Source of the DNA: Comamonadaceae bacterium
GTDB lineage: Bacteria > Pseudomonadota > Gammaproteobacteria > Burkholderiales > Burkholderiaceae
Length of the DNA stretch: 9,884 nt
Direction: 5' to 3'
Assembly (NCBI GenBank): GCA_947505995.1
Contig: CANNNB010000075.1
Span: 1-9,884, forward strand
Below, piece after piece: positions 1-6,688 of the stretch. The notes below the pieces were generated by a model that did not search any database, was not told where the DNA came from, and saw nothing but the letters and a program-made list of their open reading frames with translations. Both the position numbers and the translations under genes were made by a program. How positions within the stretch are numbered: position 1 is the first letter of the stretch; each line of letters starts with the position of its first letter.

Positions 1-2282
1 CAGCCAGCCAATTGGAAAAAATCGACATGCTCGACTTTGCCGAGTTTGTGGCCATCAACAAGTTTGACCGCAAAGGCGCCAGCGATGCCCTGCGCGATGT
101 GGCTAAACAAGTTCAGCGCAACAAAGAAGCCTGGACGGTGCCCACTGAAAAAATGCCGGTGTTTGGCACCATGGCCGCCCGCTTCAACGACGATGGCGTG
201 ACGGCTTTGTACCAAGCACTCAAAGTTCGACTGGGCGATTTGGGTTTGAAGTTGAAAGAGGGTTTGCTGCCCAACGTCGACGTTCGCCACAGCACCAACC
301 AAACCCCTGTGGTGCCAACTGCACGCACACGGTATTTGGCAGAAATAAGTGACACCGTTCGTGGCTACAAAAAACAAGCTCGCGCCCAAGCTCAATTGGC
401 CCGTGAAATTCAACAACTGCGCGCAGCCGCAGTCATGCTGGAAGTCGACAAACCCGGCCGCGCCAAAGCGGCAGAGGCTGCCATCGACTTGGCTGTTCGT
501 CGTGAAGAGACTCAAGATCCTTCAGCGAAAAAACTATTGGTCCAATGGCCAGAAATGCAAAAGGCCTACTCAGCCGATGAGTATGTTGTGAAAATTCGCG
601 ACAAAGAAATTCGCACCGCCCTCACTTCCAAAAGTTTGTCGGGCACCACCATTCGCAAAGTGTCATTGCCCACATACGAAGACCATGGCGAAATTTTGAA
701 ATGGCTCATGCTGGACAACGTGCCCGGCAGCTTTCCCTACACTGCTGGCACCTTTGCTTTCAAACGCGAAGGTGAGGATCCAACGCGTATGTTTGCGGGT
801 GAAGGCGATGCGTTCAGAACCAATACACGTTTCAAACTGCTGAGTGCAGGCATGGCCGCCAAACGTTTGTCGACGGCCTTTGACTCTGTCACGCTGTATG
901 GCAATGACCCCGATCCTCGTCCAGACATTTACGGCAAGGTGGGCAACTCCGGTGTGAGCATAGCCACCTTGGACGACATGAAAGTGCTCTACGGCGGGTT
1001 CGATTTGTGCAACCCAAGCACCAGTGTGTCCATGACCATCAACGGCCCTGCGCCTTCTATCTTGGCCATGTTTATGAACACGGCCATCGATCAGAACTTG
1101 GAAAAATTCAAAACCGACAACGGCCGCGGCCCCACAGAAACCGAAGCAGCCAAAATTCGCGAATGGGTCTTGGCCAATGTGCGGGGCACCGTACAAGCCG
1201 ACATTCTGAAAGAAGACCAAGGCCAAAACACTTGCATCTTCAGTACCGAGTTCAGCTTGAAGGTCATGGGTGACATTGCACAGTATTTTGTACACAACGA
1301 TGTCCGCAATTTCTACTCCGTGTCCATCAGTGGTTATCACATTGCCGAAGCCGGTGCCAATCCAATCAGCCAATTGGCCTTCACACTTTCAAATGGCTTC
1401 ACGTTTGTAGAAGCCTACTTGGCGCGCGGCATGCACATCGACGACTTTGCCCCCAACCTGAGTTTCTTCTTCAGCAATGGCATGGACCCCGAGTACACCG
1501 TAATGGGCCGCGTAGCCCGCCGCATCTGGGCTGTAGCCATGAAGAACAAATATGGTGCCAACGAGCGCAGCCAAAAACTGAAATACCACATTCAAACGTC
1601 GGGCCGGTCATTGCACGCGCAAGAAATTCAGTTCAACGACATTCGCACCACCCTGCAAGCTTTGATTGCCATTTACGACAATTGCAACTCACTCCACACC
1701 AACGCATTTGACGAAGCCATCACCACGCCCACCGAAGACAGCGTGCGCCGTGCCATGGCCATTCAACTCATCATCAACCGCGAATGGGGCTTGGCCAAAA
1801 ACGAAAATCCCAGCCAAGGTGCCTTCATCATTGAAGAACTGACCGATCTGCTTGAAGAAGCCGTGCTCACTGAGTTTGAAAAAATTGCAGACCGCGGTGG
1901 TGTGTTGGGTGCCATGGAAACGGGTTATCAGCGTGGCAAGATTCAAGACGAATCGATGCACTACGAAATGCTCAAGCACACCGGCGAGTACCCCATCATT
2001 GGCGTCAACACCTTCCGCAATCCCAAAGGCGATGAAGTCTTGGAAAAACTGGAGTTAGCCCGTTCTACTGAAGAAGAGAAAAAATCTCAACTTGATCGTT
2101 TGCATGCCTTCCACGCCAAGCACGCCAGTGAGTCGCCCGCCATGCTGTCTCGTTTGCAGCAAGCCGTCATTCACAACCACAACGTGTTTGAAGTTCTGAT
2201 GGAGGCTGTGCGCGTTTGCTCACTCGGCCAAATTACAAACGCTCTTTTTGAGGTGGGCGGTCAATACCGCAGAAACATGTAA
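1..2282 (+). CDS. icmF: Fused isobutyryl-CoA mutase / G-protein chaperone IcmF (5'-truncated)
   Basis: IcmF is an adenosylcobalamin-dependent mutase that interconverts isobutyryl-CoA and n-butyryl-CoA, with a built-in MeaI-type GTPase that guards cofactor loading. The reading frame is already open at the left edge (first full codon at 3), so the TTG at 12 is internal. Residues are numbered from that TTG. The G-domain's NKxD guanine-specificity motif (NKFD) is at 16-19, followed by a charged helical linker at about 110-210. The mutase TIM barrel starts near 220, with conserved stretches FPYTAGTF (241-248), QADILKED (396-403) and SGYHIAEAG (440-448). Phe248 and Gln405 sit where methylmalonyl-CoA mutases have Tyr and Arg, which is the known isobutyryl-type signature. 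The cobalamin-binding domain and the P-loop should lie upstream of the window; about 756 of the usual ~1,090 residues are visible. The stop TAA is at 2280-2282. Related branched acyl-CoAs such as isovaleryl-CoA/pivalyl-CoA are known side substrates of the family. Confidence 0.93.
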   Translation, partial: ASQLEKIDMLDFAEFVAINKFDRKGASDALRDVAKQVQRNKEAWTVPTEKMPVFGTMAARFNDDGVTALYQALKVRLGDLGLKLKEGLLPNVDVRHSTNQTPVVPTARTRYLAEISDTVRGYKKQARAQAQLAREIQQLRAAAVMLEVDKPGRAKAAEAAIDLAVRREETQDPSAKKLLVQWPEMQKAYSADEYVVKIRDKEIRTALTSKSLSGTTIRKVSLPTYEDHGEILKWLMLDNVPGSFPYTAGTFAFKREGEDPTRMFAGEGDAFRTNTRFKLLSAGMAAKRLSTAFDSVTLYGNDPDPRPDIYGKVGNSGVSIATLDDMKVLYGGFDLCNPSTSVSMTINGPAPSILAMFMNTAIDQNLEKFKTDNGRGPTETEAAKIREWVLANVRGTVQADILKEDQGQNTCIFSTEFSLKVMGDIAQYFVHNDVRNFYSVSISGYHIAEAGANPISQLAFTLSNGFTFVEAYLARGMHIDDFAPNLSFFFSNGMDPEYTVMGRVARRIWAVAMKNKYGANERSQKLKYHIQTSGRSLHAQEIQFNDIRTTLQALIAIYDNCNSLHTNAFDEAITTPTEDSVRRAMAIQLIINREWGLAKNENPSQGAFIIEELTDLLEEAVLTEFEKIADRGGVLGAMETGYQRGKIQDESMHYEMLKHTGEYPIIGVNTFRNPKGDEVLEKLELARSTEEEKKSQLDRLHAFHAKHASESPAMLSRLQQAVIHNHNVFEVLMEAVRVCSLGQITNALFEVGGQYRRNM
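2257..2270 (+). other. Short hairpin at the 3' end of icmF
   Basis: GCGGT-CAAT-ACCGC forms a perfect 5-bp stem with a 4-nt loop, 10 nt before the icmF stop codon. No T-tract follows, so it is not a standard intrinsic terminator. It lies inside coding sequence (Gly-Gly-Gln-Tyr-Arg) and may be chance. It is recorded because a second, stronger dyad lies 34 nt downstream, and together they could affect transcript ends or processing between icmF and gshB. Confidence 0.25.
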
Positions 2283-2304
2283 ATGTCCGACTGTCATGCG
2301 CAGT

Positions 2305-2325
2305 TAATGTCTTTGTGCGACATTA
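2305..2325. promoter_or_regulatory. Perfect 21-bp dyad just upstream of gshB
   Basis: TAATGTC, then 7 nt, then GACATTA: both 7-bp arms match perfectly, ending 5 nt before the ATG at 2331. As DNA it has the size of a repressor operator. As RNA it would make a stem-loop with a 7-nt loop over the place where a ribosome-binding site should be. No Shine-Dalgarno sequence is visible in front of the ATG at 2331. The dyad is seen directly; a regulatory role is inference. Confidence 0.4.
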
Positions 2326-2330
2326 CCCAC

Positions 2331-3281
2331 ATGAACATCCTTTTCATTGTTGACCCTATCGCCTCCTTCAAAATTAAGAAGGACACCAGTTTCGCCATGA
2401 TGCGCGAGGCCCAAAAGCGGGGCTACCAAGTCACGGCTTGCGAAGTGCCGCACATTCAATGGCAGCGCGGTGAGTGCGTCAAAGCGCAAGTTCAAGACTT
2501 GCGATTAACCGGTGACGCAAATGCTTGGTATGAAGTCACAGCCGAGCGCCAAGCATGGCTCAAGGATTTTGACGCCATCATCATGCGCAAAGACCCGCCC
2601 TTTGACAGCGAGTATTTCTACGCCACCCACTTGCTTAACCAGGCAGAGCGCGAAGGCGCCAAGGTATTCAACAAGCCCGCTGCCTTGCGCGACCATCCTG
2701 AAAAACTGGCCATCATGGAGTTCCCCCAATTCATTGGCCCTACGTTGGTCACACGCTCTGCCGACGCCATCAAAGCTTTCCATGCAGAACACCAAGACAT
2801 TATCTTGAAGCCGCTCGATGGCATGGGCGGTATGGGTATCTTCCGCGTGGGTGCGGATGGTATGAACCTGGGCTCCATCATTGAGACGCTTAACCTAGAA
2901 GGCGCGCAATCGGTCATGGTGCAAAAGTTTTTGCCTGCCATTTCACAAGGCGACAAGCGCGTGCTGATCATTGGCGGCAAGCCTGTGCCCTTCTGCTTAG
3001 CCCGCATTCCGCAAGGCGATGAGGTGCGCGGCAACTTGGCAGCTGGCGGCAAAGGTGTGGCGCAACCCATTAGCGACAACGATCGCTCTATTGCAGAAGC
3101 CATTGGCCCCGTCTTGGCAGCACGTGGTTTGTTGTTAATTGGCTTAGACATCATCGGCACCAGCGTGACCGAGATCAACGTGACCAGCCCCACTTGTTTC
3201 CAAGAGATTTTTGATCAAACGGGTTGTGATGTGGCAGCGATTTTCATCGACGCCCTAGAAGCAGCAATCAAAGCCGCTTAA
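2331..3281 (+). CDS. gshB: Glutathione synthetase
   Basis: GshB joins gamma-glutamylcysteine and glycine using ATP, the second and last step of glutathione synthesis in the cytosol. The 316-residue product matches the usual bacterial length (about 315). It has the N-terminal domain (MNILFIVDPI at 1-10, then KKDTSFAMM), MRKDPPFD at 85-92, the ATP-grasp glycine-rich loop KPLDGMGGMGIF at 160-171, DKRVL at 208-212, RGNLAAGGKG at 233-242 and the metal/ATP-binding EINVTSPTC at 281-289. An in-frame ATG at 2283, directly after the icmF stop, would add 16 residues that resemble nothing in the family. The ATG at 2331 fits the conserved N-terminus and is chosen, although neither start has a clear Shine-Dalgarno sequence. 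Same strand as icmF, 48 nt after it. A gshA partner, often adjacent in this group, is not in the window. The last codons and stop lie in a stem shared with glcB. Confidence 0.96.
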   Translation: MNILFIVDPIASFKIKKDTSFAMMREAQKRGYQVTACEVPHIQWQRGECVKAQVQDLRLTGDANAWYEVTAERQAWLKDFDAIIMRKDPPFDSEYFYATHLLNQAEREGAKVFNKPAALRDHPEKLAIMEFPQFIGPTLVTRSADAIKAFHAEHQDIILKPLDGMGGMGIFRVGADGMNLGSIIETLNLEGAQSVMVQKFLPAISQGDKRVLIIGGKPVPFCLARIPQGDEVRGNLAAGGKGVAQPISDNDRSIAEAIGPVLAARGLLLIGLDIIGTSVTEINVTSPTCFQEIFDQTGCDVAAIFIDALEAAIKAA

Positions 3282-3307
3282 AGCAAAGCCTCACAGATTT
3301 AAGCGGC
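3273..3307. terminator. Inverted repeat shared by the convergent gshB and glcB 3' ends
   Basis: GCCGCTTAAA (3273-3282) pairs perfectly with TTTAAGCGGC (3298-3307) around a 15-nt loop, giving a 10-bp stem. It spans the whole 17-nt gap and contains both stop codons (gshB TAA at 3279-3281; glcB TAA, read on the minus strand, at 3299-3301). It could work as a bidirectional terminator, or block 3' exonucleases, for both genes. The T-runs are only 3 nt and lie inside the stem, so classical Rho-independent activity is doubtful. Both proteins end in Lys-Ala-Ala, which is how the coding sequences come to be complementary. Confidence 0.5.
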
Positions 3308-5530
3308 CTTCACCTTCAAACGCCAAGCGTGCAACAAAGGCTCGGTGTAACCGCTGGGTTGTTCCTTGCCTTTAAAGACCAAGTCGCAAGCAGCTTGATA
3401 CGCTTTCGAAGTTGTGAAATTGCCGGCCATCTTTTGGTAAGAAGCATCACCCGCATTTTGTTGGTCCACCACGGCGGCCATGCGCTCCATGGTGGCTTTC
3501 ACTTGTGCATGTGTGACCACGCCATGCGCCATCCAATTGGCAATGTGCTGGCTGCTGATGCGCAAAGTAGCGCGGTCTTCCATCAGGCCTACGCCATGAA
3601 TGTCAGGCACTTTAGAGCAACCCACACCTTGATCGACCCAACGCACCACATAACCCAAAATGCCTTGGGCGTTGTTGTCAAGTTCGTCTTGTTTGTCTTT
3701 CGCAGTCCACTCTGCAGCCTGCGCTTGCGTGACCACAGGGAACTGCAACAACTTGCTTAAAGTTTCTTCACGCATGGCCTTGGCACTTTGCTTGCCAATG
3801 GTTCTTTCCATTTGCTTTTGCAATGCTGACACATTCACTTGGTGATAGTGCATTGCATGCAAGGTAGCGGCCGTGGGGCTTGGCACCCAAGCTGTGTTGG
3901 CACCAGCATTGGGATGTGCAATTTTTTGCTTCAACATGTCTGCCATCAAATCGGGCATGGCCCACATGCCCTTGCCAATTTGTGCGCGACCGCGCAAGCC
4001 GGCTTGCAAGCCCACGGCCACATTGCTTCTCTCGTAGGCGCCCAACCACGTACTGCTCTTGATGTCACCCTTGCGCATGACGGGACCGGCCAACATGCAA
4101 GTGTGCATTTCGTCGCCCGTGCGGTCCAAGAAGCCCGTGTTGATGAAAGCCACGCGTGATTTGGCGGCCGCAATGCACGCAGCCAAATTGACACTGGTGC
4201 GGCGCTCTTCGTCCATGATGCCTAGCTTCACAGTTGAGGGCTTCAATCCCAAAACTTTTTCAACGCGGCCAAACAAGGTGTCGGCAAAGCCCACTTCTTT
4301 GGGGCCGTGCATTTTGGGCTTCACGATGTAGACACTGCCTGTGCGGCTGTTTCTAAAATCGGCACCCTTCTTTTTCTGCAAGTCAGCCATGGCACATGTT
4401 GTGGTGATCATAGCGTCCAGAATGCCTTCTGGGATTTCTTGTTGCGTGCCGTCTGCTGCGTTGTACAAAATAGCCGGATTGGTCATGAGGTGACCCACAT
4501 TGCGCACGAACAACAAGGAGCGGCCATGCAAAACTTCGTGCCCTTTGCCGCTGGGCTTGGTGTACACGCGGTCTGCGTTCAAGGTGCGCTTGAAGGTCTT
4601 ACCACCCTTTTGCACGTCTTCTGACAAAGTGCCTTGCAAAATACCAAGCCAATTGCTGTATGCCAAAACTTTGTCTTCGGCATCGACAGCAGCCACTGAA
4701 TCTTCCAAATCCAAGATGGTGGAAAGTGCGGCTTCAGCCACCAAATCGGACACGCCCGCAGGGTCTGTTTTACCGATAGGGTGCGATTTGTTAATTTCCA
4801 AATCAAGGTGCAAACCATTGTGTTTAAACAGCAATGAAGTGGGTGCCTTGGCATCGCCTTGGAAACCTACAAATTGTTTGGCATTGGCCAAGGTGGTGCT
4901 GCCCGATTTCAAGCTCACTACCAATTTGCCGCCCTTCACACTGTAGCCCGTGCTGTCAATGTGCGATCCTTTTTTCAGCGGTGCACAGCGGTCCAGCACG
5001 TAGCGGCAGTACTCAATCACTTTGGCGCCACGCTGAGGGTTGTAGCCCGTACCTTTTTCGCAACCATTGGCTTCACTCAGTACATCGGTGCCATACAGCG
5101 CGTCATACAAAGAACCCCAACGAGCATTGGCTGCGTTCAGGGCATAGCGTGCGTTCAAAATAGGCACCACCAATTGGGGGCCTGCCAATACCGCCAACTC
5201 TGCATCCACATTTTGGGTGTTGGCTTTGGGGCTCTTAGGCTCGGGCACCAAGTAGCCAATCGATTTCAAATGCTGGCGATACGCCTTCATGGCTTTGGCA
5301 TTGCTCACAGGGCCAGGATGCGCGGTATGCCACTTGTCCATTTCCAATTGAAGGCGATCGCGCTCTGCCAACAAAGCGATGTTCTGGGGTGCCAAGTCTT
5401 TCACGATGCCGTCAAAGCCAAACCAGAAAGTTTTGCTTTTCACGCCTACAGCTGGCAAAACTTGGTCTTCAATAAAACGATACAGGGACGTGGCTACGTG
5501 GAGCCCGTGAATGGCAATGCGATCAGTCAT
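3299..5530 (-). CDS. glcB: Malate synthase G
   Basis: Malate synthase condenses glyoxylate and acetyl-CoA to malate. It is the anabolic step of the glyoxylate shunt and of glycolate use, and the G form is a large cytosolic Mg-dependent monomer. The 743-residue product is slightly longer than the well-known E. coli enzyme (723). Expected active-site residues are present (numbered from the chosen Met): the arginine of RNVGHLM at 343, metal ligands Glu441 (in GIMDEERRT) and Asp469 (in [10 protein letters not shown]), Cys638 of [10 protein letters not shown], and the catalytic base Asp652 of [33 protein letters not shown] and [20 protein letters not shown] are also conserved. The frame stays open 14 codons upstream, but the ATG at 5530 has a GAGG site 6 nt before it and starts the conserved sequence [12 protein letters not shown]. 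No glycolate oxidase genes are nearby, so the gene appears to stand alone, divergent from the lyase operon. Confidence 0.97.
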   Translation of the reverse strand: MTDRIAIHGLHVATSLYRFIEDQVLPAVGVKSKTFWFGFDGIVKDLAPQNIALLAERDRLQLEMDKWHTAHPGPVSNAKAMKAYRQHLKSIGYLVPEPKSPKANTQNVDAELAVLAGPQLVVPILNARYALNAANARWGSLYDALYGTDVLSEANGCEKGTGYNPQRGAKVIEYCRYVLDRCAPLKKGSHIDSTGYSVKGGKLVVSLKSGSTTLANAKQFVGFQGDAKAPTSLLFKHNGLHLDLEINKSHPIGKTDPAGVSDLVAEAALSTILDLEDSVAAVDAEDKVLAYSNWLGILQGTLSEDVQKGGKTFKRTLNADRVYTKPSGKGHEVLHGRSLLFVRNVGHLMTNPAILYNAADGTQQEIPEGILDAMITTTCAMADLQKKKGADFRNSRTGSVYIVKPKMHGPKEVGFADTLFGRVEKVLGLKPSTVKLGIMDEERRTSVNLAACIAAAKSRVAFINTGFLDRTGDEMHTCMLAGPVMRKGDIKSSTWLGAYERSNVAVGLQAGLRGRAQIGKGMWAMPDLMADMLKQKIAHPNAGANTAWVPSPTAATLHAMHYHQVNVSALQKQMERTIGKQSAKAMREETLSKLLQFPVVTQAQAAEWTAKDKQDELDNNAQGILGYVVRWVDQGVGCSKVPDIHGVGLMEDRATLRISSQHIANWMAHGVVTHAQVKATMERMAAVVDQQNAGDASYQKMAGNFTTSKAYQAACDLVFKGKEQPSGYTEPLLHAWRLKVKAA

Positions 5531-5536
5531 AAAAAA

Positions 5537-5540
5537 CCTC
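5537..5540 (-). promoter_or_regulatory. Ribosome-binding site of glcB
   Basis: On the minus strand GAGG is followed by six T and then the ATG at 5530. It decides the start against an upstream in-frame ATG at 5572. The surrounding leader (5531-5558) is almost all T and G on the glcB mRNA strand, so it should be unstructured and easy for ribosomes to reach. Confidence 0.7.
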
Positions 5541-5592
5541 AAATAAAAAAACAAAACAAGCATCAGCTGCATTCAACAGCTTGCAGGAAGCA

Positions 5593-5609
5593 GGAAAACG
5601 CCCTTTTCC
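5593..5609. promoter_or_regulatory. Dyad GGAAAA-N5-TTTTCC in the glcB leader region
   Basis: A perfect 6-bp inverted repeat with a 5-nt centre (CGCCC on the plus strand) lies 63-79 nt upstream of the glcB ATG. The symmetry suits a small operator, or a hairpin in the leader if transcription starts upstream of it. No T-tract specific to either strand follows beyond the arms. Function is inferred only. Confidence 0.35.
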
Positions 5610-5715
5610 CAAATTAACACCACTTTATTCGATGTTTCAGGATTCATAAATTAGAGAAATATCCTTTGACTTGTGACTTTTATGCAAAGATCTAAGCCAA
5701 ATGCCACAAAATTAG

Positions 5716-5746
5716 TGAAAATATTGTTCAACACTCAAAATTTTCA
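5716..5746. promoter_or_regulatory. Candidate regulator-binding dyads upstream of the lyase gene
   Basis: TGAA-N7-TTCA (5716-5730) has the 4-7-4 spacing seen in many LysR-type boxes, but lacks the classical T-N11-A at positions 2 and 14. Overlapping it, TGAAAAT (5716-5722) and ATTTTCA (5740-5746) form a second inverted repeat with a 17-nt spacer. The pair ends 21 nt before the lyase ATG, a natural place for an operator of the LysR regulator coded at the end of the operon. AT-rich sequence yields such dyads by chance, so confidence is low. Confidence 0.25.
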
Positions 5747-5767
5747 TTGCCACACCTCAAAGACAAC

Positions 5768-6688
5768 ATGACGCCAGACCGTGTACTGATCAGTGAAGTT
5801 GGCCCGCGCGATGGCCTGCAGTCGGTCAAGCAAACCATGGCGACCGCACACAAATTGAGCTGGATCGATGCCTTGGTCGCGTCTGGCCTGAAAGAAATCG
5901 AAGTCGCCTCCTTTGTGCCAGCCCACTTGCTGCCCCAAATGGCCGATGCCGCCTTGGTGGTTCAACATGCACGCCATTACGCTCATCTAACCGTGATGGC
6001 CTTGGTCCCCAACCGAAAGGGCGCTGAGGCGGCCCTCAAGGCAGGGGCGCAAAAACTCACAATTCCCGTTTCTGCATCCGAAGCGCACTCCATGGCCAAT
6101 GTGCGAAAAACCCGCGAAGCCATGGTGCAAGAGGTGCGCGCCATCGTTCAAGTTCGCAATGAACTGGCTCCGCATGTCAAAGTTGAAGCAAGCATCTCCA
6201 CGGCATTTGGCTGTACCCTTCAAGGCCAAGTGTCAGAAGACGATGTGGTGAAACTGGCCACTGCTGTCATTGAAGCGGGGGCCGATGAATCAGGTCTGTC
6301 AGACACCACAGGCATGGCCAACCCTGCGCAGGTACGCCGTCTGTTCAAGCGCGTGTTTGCAGAAATTGGCAACAAAACGGGTGCAGCTCACATGCACAAC
6401 ACACGGGGCCTGGGCCTTGCCAATTGTTTGGCCGCCTACGATGTTGGCGTGCGCACCTTTGACAGCTCGATGGCTGGCCTGGGCGGCTGCCCCTATGCAC
6501 CCGGTGCATCAGGCAACGTGGTCACCGAAGATTTGGTTTTCATGTTCGAAGCCATGGGCATTCAAACAGGTGTGAGCATTCCCAAATTGATCTTGGCGCG
6601 ACAAGCTTTAAGCGATGGCTTGCCAGGCGAGCCGCTTTACGGCATGACGCCCGATGCGGGCTTGCCCAAAGGATGGGTGCATGCCTGA
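5768..6688 (+). CDS. Hydroxymethylglutaryl-CoA lyase family protein (HMG-CoA or citramalyl-CoA lyase)
   Basis: A TIM-barrel, metal-dependent lyase of the HMGL-like family. The classical member splits HMG-CoA into acetyl-CoA and acetoacetate in leucine breakdown. The product has 306 residues, a normal bacterial length. Visible motifs (from the ATG at 5768): EVGPRDGLQ at 10-18 with the catalytic Arg14 and metal ligand Asp15, IEVASFV at 44-50 with Glu45, the metal-binding histidines His208 and His210 in AHMHNTRG, and the lyase signature SMAGLGGCPYAPGASGN at 234-250 with Cys241 and Asn250. Classical HMG-CoA lyases read HCHDTYG where this one reads HMHNTRG. Related lyases act on (R)-citramalyl-CoA, giving acetyl-CoA and pyruvate, and the adjacent CoA-transferase makes that a real alternative. 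A TTG at 5747 would add seven residues; the ATG is preferred, though its RBS (AAAGA) is weak. The stop overlaps the next start by 8 nt. Confidence 0.9.
   Translation: MTPDRVLISEVGPRDGLQSVKQTMATAHKLSWIDALVASGLKEIEVASFVPAHLLPQMADAALVVQHARHYAHLTVMALVPNRKGAEAALKAGAQKLTIPVSASEAHSMANVRKTREAMVQEVRAIVQVRNELAPHVKVEASISTAFGCTLQGQVSEDDVVKLATAVIEAGADESGLSDTTGMANPAQVRRLFKRVFAEIGNKTGAAHMHNTRGLGLANCLAAYDVGVRTFDSSMAGLGGCPYAPGASGNVVTEDLVFMFEAMGIQTGVSIPKLILARQALSDGLPGEPLYGMTPDAGLPKGWVHA
6670..6673 (+). promoter_or_regulatory. Ribosome-binding site of the CoA-transferase gene
   Basis: AGGA lies 7 nt before the ATG at 6681, inside the end of the lyase gene. It supports the 6681 start over an upstream in-frame ATG at 6654, whose extra nine residues have no family counterpart. 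With the ATGCCTGA overlap it suggests coupled translation of lyase and transferase. Confidence 0.6.

Larger units (their letters stand above)
5531..5767. promoter_or_regulatory. Divergent intergenic control region between glcB and the lyase operon
   Basis: This 237-nt AT-rich gap must hold the promoters for glcB (leftward) and the lyase-transferase-LysR set (rightward). From left to right it holds the T-rich glcB leader with its RBS, a tandem 7-mer GCAGGAA GCAGGAA (5583-5596), the dyad GGAAAA-N5-TTTTCC (5593-5609), a TTGACT box on the plus strand (5666-5671) that could be a -35 element, the direct repeat TGACTT/TGACTT with 7-bp period (5667-5679), and an AT-rich stretch with TGAA-N7-TTCA (5716-5730). 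No -10 of good quality could be fixed for either direction: for the plus strand only weak GATCTA-like sequence lies 17 nt after TTGACT. I see no tRNA or riboswitch here. Confidence 0.6.

Noticed and set aside
12..14. TTG as the true start of the mutase gene
   Set aside because: The frame is open to the window edge and the sequence begins in the middle of a GTPase domain, only a few residues before its NKxD motif.
663..1373. 236-codon open frame on the minus strand opposite icmF
   Set aside because: It lies wholly inside a well-conserved enzyme gene, its composition is that of an antisense frame (rich in His, Val, Gly, Phe), and it resembles no family known to me. A by-product of codon bias.
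2618..3193. 191-codon open frame on the minus strand opposite gshB
   Set aside because: Mirror of the ATP-grasp coding sequence; rich in Met, Pro and Ser from reversed common codons; no family resemblance.
5528..5572. Hydrophobic N-terminal extension of malate synthase ([14 protein letters not shown]) that could look like a signal peptide
   Set aside because: It comes from reading through the T-rich leader. A GAGG site precedes the downstream ATG, the enzyme is cytosolic, and the conserved N-terminus begins at MTDR.
4859..5617. 252-codon open frame on the plus strand opposite glcB, running into the intergenic region
   Set aside because: Antisense to conserved malate synthase sequence, with shadow-like composition (Ala, His, Gln, Arg rich) and no recognisable domain.
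5640..5664. GGAT-N17-ATCC dyad in the divergent region
   Set aside because: Only 4-bp arms with a long, asymmetric AT-rich centre; expected by chance.
5747..5767. TTG start giving the lyase seven more residues
   Set aside because: No RBS, and the extra residues have no visible family counterpart. The ATG at 5768 begins just before the conserved EVGPRDGLQ strand.
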